A DNA stretch of 64,000 bases. Source: UBA4064 sp050179135. Its GTDB lineage: Bacteria > Desulfobacterota > Desulfobacteria > Desulfobacterales > Desulfatirhabdiaceae. The notes under the pieces were generated by a model. The model was not told where the DNA came from and searched no databases. It saw only the letters and a program-made list of their open reading frames with translations. A program made the position numbers and the translations under genes. The stretch lies in assembly GCA_050179135.1 (NCBI GenBank), contig JBFXFK010000003.1:1-64000 (forward strand). The letters run 5' to 3'. Positions 57,225 through 64,000 of this stretch are shown here, piece after piece (within the stretch, counting starts at the first letter, position 1; each line of letters starts with the position of its first letter).

Positions 57225-58685
57225 TTAACCTTCTCCTTTTTTTCCGGGTTGCTGAGCCGGCCGCAGCCTGCCGATGGAGCATAGAATCCCCGCAATACAC
57301 AGCAGACAGAAACACGCCAGGCCGACCCGCATGGTCAGAAGAAAATCGGCCTGGGTTTCACCGGTCACCGAATGCCCTTTCATAAAGACAGACAGCAGCA
57401 CGGTGATAATGGTCATGCTGGTCATCATGCCCAGTGTCCGCATGCTGGCCACCAGTCCGGAGGCCACACCCAGATGTCTGGCAGCCACACTTCCCATAAT
57501 AACACTCATGTTGGGAGAAGAAAACAGGGCAAAACCGGTTCCCAGCAGCAGGAAAATGGTAACCAGAAGCGCCAATGGGGTGGATGGAGATATGGAAACG
57601 CTGATACCCAGCCCCAATGCACACAGGGCCATGCCGGCCGTAGCCACCCATGCCGCCGGATACCGGTCGGCAAGCCGTCCGCACAGGGGTGAAAACACGG
57701 CCTGGGCAACCGGCTGAAGAATCAGCAGGGTGCCTGTCTGCTGAGGGGTCATTCCCTTGACAAACTGCAGATAGAGGCTGAAAAAAAATGTCACCCCGAA
57801 AGTTGCGGCATAATTGAGAAGGGCGGCCAGACTGCTGAGCGCAAACACCCGGTTGTGTTGCAGCAGACCGATATTCAATACCGGATGGTCAGTCCCGGCC
57901 TCCACAACCGCAAAGATGACAAGACCGGCCAAACCGGCTATCAGAAAGCCCCATGATCCCCTGCCATGTCCCAGATTGGCGGCGCCAAAGACCAACAGAA
58001 TAATGGCAATGGCATAAACCAGACTGCCCTTCCAGTCAAACGGTTCTCCTTTTGCATCGGCCCATTCCCCACGCAGTTTCCAACTGACCAGAATAAAACT
58101 GGCAACACCCAGCGGAATGCTGAGATAAAACAGGGAGCGCCATCCAAGGGCCGTGATCAGTGCCCCGCCGATGAAGGGACCGCAGGAAAGGCCGGCATAT
58201 ACACAGGCCACGGTTATTCCCAGTGCCCTGCCCCGCTGTTCGGGCGGAAAAACCGATACCACAATGGCCATTCCGGTCGAGGCGATCATGGCCCCGCCAA
58301 TCCCCTGCAGAAACCGGAATCCGATAACGGCCTGAATGGACCATGCCTGGGCAAGCAGTCCGCCCGTGATGGTAAAAACCGCAATGCCGAAATGAAAAAT
58401 GCGCCGACGTCCATGAATATCCCCAAGGCGCCCCATGGTCAGCAGAAATATGGAAACAGACAGCATATAGGCGGTTTCCACCAGCCCCAGTTGAATGGCG
58501 CTGGCGCCCAGTTCCCTTCCGATCGACGGCAGGGCCACCCCGACGCCGGACAGCATGAACGGCATCAGAAACGAGGCGCTGCAGACTGCAAACAGGGTGG
58601 CGCCCCGGGAAACAGGGGGGTCGGGAGGATTGTTGGTCTTCTTGTCATATGAAGGATTTACACCTGTTCTGGAAAAGCTGCCCAT
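57225..58685 (-). CDS. MFS transporter, DHA2 (14-helix, EmrB/QacA-like)
   Basis: 486 residues with about 14 membrane helices. MFS motif A appears as G-R-L-G-D-I-H-G-R-R-R (about 84-94); motif C-like G-P-F-I-G-G-A-L and R-F-L-Q-G-I-G-G-A are also present. Proton-driven drug:H+ antiporter family, exporting lipophilic compounds; no link to glycerol can be read despite the operon with glpK. The start follows a poor ribosome site. Confidence 0.9.
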   Translation of the reverse strand: MGSFSRTGVNPSYDKKTNNPPDPPVSRGATLFAVCSASFLMPFMLSGVGVALPSIGRELGASAIQLGLVETAYMLSVSIFLLTMGRLGDIHGRRRIFHFGIAVFTITGGLLAQAWSIQAVIGFRFLQGIGGAMIASTGMAIVVSVFPPEQRGRALGITVACVYAGLSCGPFIGGALITALGWRSLFYLSIPLGVASFILVSWKLRGEWADAKGEPFDWKGSLVYAIAIILLVFGAANLGHGRGSWGFLIAGLAGLVIFAVVEAGTDHPVLNIGLLQHNRVFALSSLAALLNYAATFGVTFFFSLYLQFVKGMTPQQTGTLLILQPVAQAVFSPLCGRLADRYPAAWVATAGMALCALGLGISVSISPSTPLALLVTIFLLLGTGFALFSSPNMSVIMGSVAARHLGVASGLVASMRTLGMMTSMTIITVLLSVFMKGHSVTGETQADFLLTMRVGLACFCLLCIAGILCSIGRLRPAQQPGKKGEG

Positions 58686-58942
58686 TGCGTTTGTGTCTTC
58701 TGTTATCAGAAATTGTGAAACTCAAAAACGGATTATAACCGTATTTCAGGCCAACCTTGGCAAGTCAAAATTATGCTTTCATCAATCTTTCGTGTCCATT
58801 TTTCTGTTTTCAAAGTCATATCACATTTCCCGGGGTGATTGAAATACCGGAAAGTCGATTGTCCCTGTACATGGGTATCACCTGATTAATGAATAACTTA
58901 TTTTATTTCCAACGTCGTGGCTACTTGAATCGCTGCGTATCG

Positions 58943-59104
58943 ATGAAAATTAAGTTCATTACTAAAGAACATCCCGAAGCCACGCAGGTGGCCCAATATA
59001 TGAAACTTGCTGTTTCGACGGTGAGTGCGGCCGTGAAAAATTGTGAAAAATCAGTAAGCCGGGATGAGCTGGTATTATTTGGGTTGTTGAATCTGGAAAT
59101 ATGA
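58943..59104 (+). CDS. Short unidentified gene, possibly a remnant
   Basis: 53 residues: K-I-K-F-I-T-K-E-H-P-E-A-T-Q-V-A-Q-Y-M-K, then V-S-T-V-S-A-A-V-K-N and an acidic end. A helix-turn-helix-like rhythm is possible but not diagnostic. It overlaps the next small gene by ATGA, which favours real translation. The spacer 58686-58942 upstream shows nothing else. Confidence 0.35.
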   Translation: MKIKFITKEHPEATQVAQYMKLAVSTVSAAVKNCEKSVSRDELVLFGLLNLEI

Positions 59105-59238
59105 AGGACGTCCCCGCGCGCCCCGTTCGAAAAATGCTGATGAGAGGATTCAAGCCGGATGAAGTTGCGGCCATTCTGGAAGTGGATAAGGAGAAGGTGC
59201 TACGAATTGTCGATTCGCTAGCGCAACCTGCGACCTGA
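59101..59238 (+). CDS. Small helical (HTH-like) protein
   Basis: 45 residues, beginning with the ATG that overlaps the preceding stop. R-G-F-K-P-D-E-V-A-A-I-L-E-V-D-K-E-K-V-L-R-I-V resembles the short two-helix tail found at the C-terminus of Rpn/PD-(D/E)XK transposase-like proteins and in sigma-region-4-like HTHs. Probably a remnant of a larger gene or a tiny DNA-binding protein; not resolvable here. Confidence 0.4.
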   Translation: MKDVPARPVRKMLMRGFKPDEVAAILEVDKEKVLRIVDSLAQPAT

Positions 59239-59418
59239 TTGCAGCTTTGATAGAAAAACTGGTCTATATGTGCTTGTTATGGATAGCATTCCGATGTCGG
59301 GTTCCATTTCAGGCCAAAAGGTCTGGCCCGATTTCCTCAATTCCGGCAGAATTCTTTTTGACAGGATTTACAGGATGAACAGGAATGAAAAGATCGGACT
59401 TGGTTCCATTTTGGCCCA

Positions 59419-59542
59419 CTGGAGCGTCAAAATGAAATTTTGACATAAAGCTCAAAAACCTTGAATATACATTTGAACACGTAATTTCAGGTAGTTTTTC
59501 GTGATGACTGTCTTGTGTCAAAATGTTGTTTTGACACTCCAG
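59419..59542. repeat. 124-bp inverted element with CTGGAG-GTCAAAA arms
   Basis: CTGGAGCGTCAAAA (59419-59432) pairs with TTTTGACACTCCAG (59529-59542) with one mismatch. Each end is also a small hairpin in itself: GTCAAAAT-GAA-ATTTTGAC on the left, GTGTCAAAA-TGTTG-TTTTGACAC on the right. Flanks at 59348-59372 and 59604-59636 carry GACAGGATTTACAGGATG-type units in opposite orientations. The 59239-59648 spacer holds no gene. Confidence 0.7.
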
Positions 59543-59648
59543 GCCGAAACCTTGGACGAAGTTGGAGTCAAGCCCAAAAGACCAGACAAGCCCATTTTTT
59601 TATAATGAATCCTGTCAATCCTGTAGATCCTGTCAAAAAAAAACTGAT

Positions 59649-60044
59649 ATGCCATCCATCCCATACCGCAAACTGATCCGGGACCGGATACCCGAAATCA
59701 TAAAGCAATCCGGCAAGACAGCCCAAATCCGGACACTGAGCGAGCCGGAACACCGGAATGCGGTTGGTTCCAAAATTCTGGAAGAGGCCCATGAACTGTT
59801 TGCCGAATGGCAGCGGGGCGATCCGGACGGCGTGCTGAAAGAATCCGCGGACATGGTCGAGATTCTGTTGGCGGCGTTGCAGGTTCACGGATTGACTATT
59901 GAAGACCTGATGGCCATGCGCCAGAAACGGGCTGATGAACGTGGCGGATTTTTGAAGCGGTTTTTCCTGGAATCTGAACCATCTCCAATCCCTGCTTCTC
60001 GAAACCTGCCTGAAAGTCTTTCACCCATCCGACCTGCCGTTTGA
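59649..60044 (+). CDS. MazG-like nucleotide pyrophosphohydrolase with an altered C-terminus
   Basis: 131 residues. Residues 1-107 match the all-alpha NTP pyrophosphatase family found as phosphoribosyl-ATP pyrophosphohydrolase-like proteins: Y-R-K-L-I-R-D-R-I-P-E-I-I at the start, E-E-A-H-E-L-F (metal-binding E-E-x-x-E) and E-S-A-D-M-V-E-I-L (E-x-x-D), ending at R-A-D-E-R-G-G-F-L-K-R-F-F-L-E-S. The last 24 residues (E-P-S-P-I-P-A-S onward) read through DNA whose other frame encodes a PLD-like fragment, so they are probably not native. Likely active on a nucleotide substrate. Confidence 0.72.
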   Translation: MPSIPYRKLIRDRIPEIIKQSGKTAQIRTLSEPEHRNAVGSKILEEAHELFAEWQRGDPDGVLKESADMVEILLAALQVHGLTIEDLMAMRQKRADERGGFLKRFFLESEPSPIPASRNLPESLSPIRPAV

Positions 60045-60468
60045 TCAGAATCCCCAGCCCTTTCATGTCAAGGCGTTTCTCTTTCACCGGCGGTCCGGCG
60101 CCGGTTCCATGCTGATCAGCTCCTCCAATTTTACCGCAGCCGGGTTCATGCGGAATATCGAATGGAACTATTTTTCACCGGGTGAAATCAACCTGGCCTT
60201 TGACAACCGGTCGGCCTTTGAACAGGCCGTGACTGAATTTGTGCGGATATGGGACAATCTGGCTGTGGCCGTAACGCCGGAATTTATTTCCGGATACCGC
60301 AGACGCTTTGTTGTCACCGGGCCGGAAACCGGAACGGCCCATGTGACGCGCCCAGGTCTTTTTGAAACCCCGTCCGCGTACGGAAAACCCGTTCAACCGC
60401 CAATCATCCCCAATGCGGCCCAGATACCGGTGTTGAAAACCCTGGCCAACCTTCGATTTGAAACTTGA
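59956..60468 (+). pseudogene. Remnant of a PLD-like / superfamily 2 helicase gene
   Basis: In the frame one base ahead of the MazG-like gene, 170 codons without a start until 60109 encode a phospholipase-D-like half site: F-H-V-K-A-F-L-F (HxK), then M-L-I-S-S-S-N-F-T-A-A-G-F and N-I-E-W-N. They end with I-I-P-N-A-A-Q-I-P-V-L-K-T-L, which resembles the Q-motif that opens the helicase domain in PLD-DEAD/DEAH fusion proteins. The N-terminal PLD part and the entire helicase are missing. Genes of this type occur next to MazG-like pyrophosphohydrolases in other bacteria, so a deletion fused the two. Confidence 0.55.
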
Positions 60469-60823
60469 ATTTCAAAGCGTGAACGGCCAATACAGCCGTC
60501 AAATCATGACTGTTCGTTCCAATCCGAAAAAGCCTTTGAATGTAAACACCATGACCATTATTTATCACAAAAAAGGTGGGTTGAAAATTGATTCCACGTA
60601 AACGAGAGGCATCTGAAAATCACAGCGGGTATGAGACGCCCTGTTCACGGTACGCCCGGAACGAACGATCACACTTATTCCTGAAATCGATATTGCCTCA
60701 GGGGCGGAATGAACCTTGTAAGCTTCTTGAATATAGAAAGACAAACGTCCACAGGATACAAAAAAATATCCTTGGGAAACGTATATTTGAACGTAACATC
60801 CCAAATTGGCCACAAAACCGACT
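60469..60823. other. Gene-free stretch, nothing recognised
   Basis: No frame with a credible start and ribosome site, no hairpin terminator, no repeat shared with the rest of the window. It may hold decayed remains of the helicase gene upstream, but no motif survives. Confidence 0.5.
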
Positions 60824-61252
60824 TTACCCTATTGGCTCCTTCTCCGCCAGCACATCATCAAACAGATCATTGATCAATTCCTTTTTGTCTGTTTCAGACA
60901 GAGAGGACGACGAATAATCCCGATACAGGGTTTCCGCCTTTTTCAAAATCTGTGTGGCGGTGATTCCTTCTTGAGAATGCGCCTTGGCCAGATATTTGGC
61001 CAGAAGCATTCCGGTCACGGCGCCGGCCACAGCGCCCAGAATCGGCAACGCCGCTGTCAGGCCGGCGGATAACGTAATTCCGCCGGTGATATTGAGGGCT
61101 CGGGTGATGGATGACAGGGCGGAAGGACCCAGGATGGCCGCAACCGCAGCCAACAGGCTATCGACAGGCTTTCCCTGTCGGCTGCGTTCTTCCAGAATCT
61201 CTTTGATAAACCCCTCAAAACTGTCATACCGGGTTTGACTGTTCTTTTCCAT
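60824..61252 (-). CDS. Unidentified protein with glycine-rich hydrophobic centre
   Basis: 142 residues from the ATG at 61252 (the N-terminal extension to 61285 lacks a site). Charged N-terminal third, a central apolar Ala/Gly-rich stretch (about residues 65-105: G-G-I-T-L-S-A-G-L-T-A-A-L-P-I-L-G-A-V-A) that could insert in membranes, and an acidic helical C-terminus (L-S-E-T-D-K-K-E-L-I-N-D-L-F). Family unknown. Monocistronic. Confidence 0.55.
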   Translation of the reverse strand: MEKNSQTRYDSFEGFIKEILEERSRQGKPVDSLLAAVAAILGPSALSSITRALNITGGITLSAGLTAALPILGAVAGAVTGMLLAKYLAKAHSQEGITATQILKKAETLYRDYSSSSLSETDKKELINDLFDDVLAEKEPIG

Positions 61253-61340
61253 GATCGTTCTCTTTTTTATGGCTCGCGGAAACACATAAATTCATGCGTT
61301 TATCATTGAAAGCGGATTCGCCCGCCAGTGGATTTTATTG

Positions 61341-61598
61341 TCAGCCGGTTCCCTGTCTGGCTGCTATGCCAACTACCTGCCATCGAGCTTCAATGGTGTC
61401 TGCTGATAAATCAGCACCACAATCCCATTCGACAAAGTATCCGCCATTATAAACCTTTAGAAATTCGGCGTGATCCTGAAGGACTTCAAACGCCTCATAC
61501 TTCAGATAGGGCGTGACATCAAAATTGCCAATACGACCATCGTCCGCAACGATAGACAACACCCAATTGGGTTGAGGAGTGATTTCTGCTATTCTCAT
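61341..61598 (-). CDS. DUF2442-like protein
   Basis: 85 residues: I-A-E-I-T-P-Q-P-N-W-V-L-S-I-V-A-D-D-G-R-I-G-N-F-D-V-T-P-Y-L, then F-L-K-V-Y-N-G-G-Y-F-V-E-W-D-C-G-A-D-L-S-A-D-T, matching the beta-rich DUF2442 family. Its start overlaps the stop of the DUF4160 gene (ATGA). DUF4160/DUF2442 gene pairs are frequent and have toxin-antitoxin-like genomics; the biochemical role is not established to my knowledge. Confidence 0.82.
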   Translation of the reverse strand: MRIAEITPQPNWVLSIVADDGRIGNFDVTPYLKYEAFEVLQDHAEFLKVYNGGYFVEWDCGADLSADTIEARWQVVGIAARQGTG

Positions 61599-61867
61599 TG
61601 GTCAAGTCCTTTGATTGGAAAAGGTTTCTGGCCGTTTACAGCCAAGTTCCAGTCAGCAATCAAATCTTCCTGATGAATTTCGATCCACGCGATGACCAAC
61701 TTGTGTTTGTTCGCTGGCAGTTCACCAGCCAGAAGCGTTCCGTCAAGAATTGAGTATACTGCAACTTGCCCCTGGTAATCAGCATGTATGTGTGGCACGT
61801 GATGTTTCTCAGTATCTCGAAAGAACATCCGGATAAGAATCCCATAAAACATCGAAATTGTAGGCAT
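61595..61867 (-). CDS. DUF4160-like protein
   Basis: 90 residues: M-P-T-I-S-M-F-Y-G-I-L-I-R-M-F, then H-H-V-P-H-I-H-A-D-Y-Q-G (the family hallmark H-x-P-H-I-H), and L-A-G-E-L-P and K-L-V-I-A-W-I-E-I-H near the end. First gene of a two-gene operon with DUF2442. ATG at 61867 starts the conserved M-P-T-I; a GGAAATG region precedes it. A toxin-antitoxin-like role is inference only. Confidence 0.83.
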   Translation of the reverse strand: MPTISMFYGILIRMFFRDTEKHHVPHIHADYQGQVAVYSILDGTLLAGELPANKHKLVIAWIEIHQEDLIADWNLAVNGQKPFPIKGLDQ

Positions 61868-62030
61868 CCCGCATTTCCTTTCTTTGCTTAGCCTGATACG
61901 GTTAACAAGAAAATGACATGAAAATACTTCATTGATCCCCTCCCGACCTCCCACCGCTGGGTGTAGGAGGACCAATGGCCAAATCGCCGGAAAGCGAACT
62001 GGTCACTATTTTTAAGGTAATTCTGTAATA

Positions 62031-63455
62031 TTAATTATCCCCATCAGCCTTACAGAATCGCTCAAGGGTCCGGATGGACACGCCAATTGCCCCGGCTGCA
62101 CTTGCCCGGGATTTGTGTTTGTCCAACGCCCGCCGCCGATACCAGGAAAGCAGTTGGGATTCTGTCCATGACACATCCATGATCGCCTGCGGCATATCAT
62201 TTCTGCCAATTCGTTGGGCAGTCGGCCCATCCCCGGTACCAAATTCAGGACGCGGTGTGGTCTGGTCCAGCCCCCGCAGCACATAATCAAAAATTACGTT
62301 CCGCAGCTCCCGCACATTTCCGGGCCATTGATAGTCCTGATATGTTGAACGAAGAAATTCGGTCACCATTCCAAATTCTGCCTGTTTTTCCGGCGGCATG
62401 AATTTTTCTATCAGATCAGGCAGATCCTGGTCAATGAAATCGGACAATCGGGGCATGATGACGGATGACCCATACAGCCGGTAAAAAAAATCCAGCCGGA
62501 ACCGATTTTGCCCGACCATCTGTTCCAGATTTCTGTGGGTGGCCGCGATGTACCGCACATCTACCGGAATTTCCCTATTGTCTCCCACCCGCTGAACCCG
62601 GCCGGTTTCCATGACCCGGAGAAATTTTGACTGCAAGTATCGGGGTAATTCACCAATTTCGTCAAGAAAAAGAATGCCCGTGTCCGCCGCCTGAATGGCC
62701 CCGGTTTTTCCCGTGTTTGCTCCGGTAAAGGCGCCTTTGACATGACCAAAGAGTTCGGATTCGATCAGATTGGGTTGAATCGCCGCGACATTGATGCTGT
62801 GACAGGGTCTGACATCCGTTCCGGTCTCCTGAAACGTACCATCCAGAATGGCTTTTGCCGCTTCTTCCTTTCCGCTGCCACTGTCCCCGTAAATGAGCAC
62901 ATTCTGTTTGCGAAGAATGTGGCCGTAGCGCATGGCAATGGAAAGGTTGTCACCAAACGCAGCGGACCATACGGCGGCTCTGGCTTTTGTCAGTTCCGCG
63001 GATGTCCCTTTCAGTTCATTCTCCAGATGTGTTTCACACCGCTTGGCCGCAGCAATCACACCCAGGGGATTCCATTTTCGCATGGTCACAACGTCCAGAA
63101 TTTCCGGCGCAATCAACTGTGCATATTTTTTTGCGTCATAATGGCGTGAATCCGTTTCAAGGGCGCCTGCAAACCGGAGTGCGCCAAGAAGCACCAAGGC
63201 CACTTCATTTTCCATCTGCCAGACAAGTTGGTCATGATCCGGCAGGCTACCATTTTGATGGATACTGGCCAGGCGGTGCCTGGCAAAATCTTGTCCAAGT
63301 CCAATCAGGGACTGAATGATATGATCCCGGGTTTCATAGATTTTAAGCAATTTTCGGGCCATCAGTTTGGCCTTGAGCCGTGTGTCGGTGCGATAGGGAT
63401 TTTTGATACACAGATTGGCAAAATCCGTCAGGTCCTTTACAAGAGATTCTTTCAT
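62031..63455 (-). CDS. Sigma-54-dependent activator with a novel-looking N-terminal domain
   Basis: 474 residues. Residues 1-160 are helical and unassigned (no receiver, GAF or PAS signature). AAA+ domain (about 165-395): Walker A G-D-S-G-S-G-K-E (about 190), G-A-F-T-G-A (about 245), Walker B F-L-D-E-I-G-E-L, R-finger stretch F-R-L-D-F-F-Y-R-L. C-terminal Fis-like HTH (S-R-A-S-A-A-G-A-I-G-V-S-I-R-T-L-E-R). The Walker A Thr/Ser is replaced by Glu, as is usual in this family. Target genes may lie outside the window. Confidence 0.88.
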   Translation of the reverse strand: MKESLVKDLTDFANLCIKNPYRTDTRLKAKLMARKLLKIYETRDHIIQSLIGLGQDFARHRLASIHQNGSLPDHDQLVWQMENEVALVLLGALRFAGALETDSRHYDAKKYAQLIAPEILDVVTMRKWNPLGVIAAAKRCETHLENELKGTSAELTKARAAVWSAAFGDNLSIAMRYGHILRKQNVLIYGDSGSGKEEAAKAILDGTFQETGTDVRPCHSINVAAIQPNLIESELFGHVKGAFTGANTGKTGAIQAADTGILFLDEIGELPRYLQSKFLRVMETGRVQRVGDNREIPVDVRYIAATHRNLEQMVGQNRFRLDFFYRLYGSSVIMPRLSDFIDQDLPDLIEKFMPPEKQAEFGMVTEFLRSTYQDYQWPGNVRELRNVIFDYVLRGLDQTTPRPEFGTGDGPTAQRIGRNDMPQAIMDVSWTESQLLSWYRRRALDKHKSRASAAGAIGVSIRTLERFCKADGDN

Positions 63456-63563
63456 GTGAGTTGCCTTATTCCCTGCTATCCGGCATCAGAAAAACCGCAA
63501 TAAGCCAAGCCTTCCTGACCTGCTGGCTGAAATCAGGGTGATCTTTTTTCGTGTATTGTGGGG

Positions 63564-63726
63564 TTAGGCTGTCGGAAATAAATAAATCCACATCTTGCTT
63601 GTCTTTTGGCCTGTCTGCTGCGTTACATCCACCGACACATACCCCGATATGCACCGGCGGATGTGCCTTGCAGACGAACCAAAATCCGTCGCAATCCAGT
63701 GGATTTATTTATTTCCGACAGCCTAA
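63564..63726. repeat. 163-bp element with perfect 28-bp terminal inverted repeats
   Basis: Left arm 63564-63591 (TTAGGCTGTCGGAAATAAAT then AAATCCAC) and right arm 63699-63726 are exact reverse complements. The interior is itself imperfectly palindromic (TCTGCTGCGTTACATCCACCG against CGGCGGATGTGCCTTGCAGA-like), so the whole unit can fold into one long hairpin. No gene inside. MITE-like architecture; no flanking duplication was recognised. Confidence 0.85.
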
Positions 63727-63947
63727 ATAAAATTTTCACGGTTCCTGAAAACCTATCCAATTGCCTCATGATGATCCGGATTTTGAATAGATTATATTTT
63801 CATGTATGTCATTTTGTCGCGACAATCAACATCAATGTCGGACAATGTGCCGAATGGATTTTATGGCAGGATGTCATAAAACCCAACCAATAATAAAAAG
63901 CATGTATTATCAGATGGATAAAAAATGACCGTCCGATTGATAAATCA

Positions 63948-63963
63948 TGGCACGATATTTGGA
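63948..63963 (+). promoter_or_regulatory. Candidate sigma-54 promoter at the window edge
   Basis: TGGCACGATATTTGGA fits the TGGCACG-N4-TTGCA consensus except G for C at the -12 dinucleotide. An ATG at 63992 downstream could start a gene outside the window. The rest of 63727-64000 shows no feature. A mismatch at the critical base keeps this tentative. Confidence 0.25.
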
Positions 63964-64000
63964 TTGCCTGTTTCCAAGATCTGTCGGACGGCATGAACAA

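Noticed and set aside
57223..57315. N-terminal extension of glycerol kinase
   Set aside because: It runs into the MFS gene and adds residues absent from the family; the start at 57222 is standard.
63809..64000. Minus-strand open frame at the right edge
   Set aside because: No ribosome site or family features; composition is mixed and it is cut by the window edge, so no gene can be supported.

Overview
The window comes from a dissimilatory sulfate reducer, most likely a Desulfobacterota member of the Desulfobacterales. The best evidence is a complete dsrMKJOP operon (44540-49533), the membrane complex that connects the quinone pool and periplasm to dissimilatory sulfite reduction. It is preceded by a small RsbRD-type gene with its own sigma-70-like promoter. 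An acetyl-CoA/succinyl-CoA:acetate CoA-transferase, an aconitase and a D-lactate/glycolate-type FAD/Fe-S oxidoreductase suggest oxidation of organic acids, possibly through the TCA cycle. LpxH, RND efflux, an outer-membrane DUF3187 protein and Tat-exported Fe-S proteins show a Gram-negative envelope. Signal-transduction genes are unusually dense. No tRNA, rRNA, phage or classical insertion sequence was recognised.

Layout. 1-2060: two toxin-antitoxin modules (hicBA, mazEF) embedded in copies of a CACGAAG-rich intergenic repeat. 2066-6892: a lipoprotein, a secreted HExxH protein, then two paralogous HAMP membrane proteins, a DHp-like protein and a receiver protein. This run is interrupted by two four-helix-bundle (S23/IVP) genes, octamer repeat arrays and a 100-N scaffold gap flanked by an identical 127-bp duplication. 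6954-9620: a CHASE2 hybrid histidine kinase. 10018-17659: FmdB zinc ribbon, UvrD/Rep helicase, DjlA-like co-chaperone, RND adaptor and pump. 17776-23742: an XPB/Ssl2-N-like orphan protein, then a compact receiver-PAS / MCP / CheW / CheA cluster. 23938-31913: DapA-family aldolase, RfbA, Hsp20, DUF3187, UvrC, CoA-transferase, S20. 32051-39878: receiver-PAS protein, FAD/Fe-S oxidoreductase, then an operon of REC-DUF4388 protein, histidine kinase and sigma-54 activator. 39858-43419: lpxH overlapping acnA. 43835-49533: RsbRD gene and dsrMKJOP, ending in a strong terminator. 49824-52288: DUF1566 protein, a broken MNT-HEPN gene and a Cys-rich small protein. 52544-55724: a redox operon (Tat Fe-S protein, cytochrome b, tiny membrane protein, ECF sigma, anti-sigma, exported protein). 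55729-58685: glycerol kinase and an MFS exporter. 58943-64000: small and decayed genes, a DUF4160/DUF2442 pair, a sigma-54 activator and palindromic elements.

The most unusual material lies between and around the genes. S23-family genes appear to have dropped into operons: one lies inside a perfect 16-bp terminal inverted repeat, and a relic of its 3-prime end is stranded behind the RND pump. Several families of short-period arrays and 85-165 bp palindromic elements fill the spacers. A 29-codon membrane gene ends at a UGA that is followed by a hairpin fitting the bacterial SECIS rules, so it may be a small selenoprotein. All family assignments are from reading the sequence; no searches were run.
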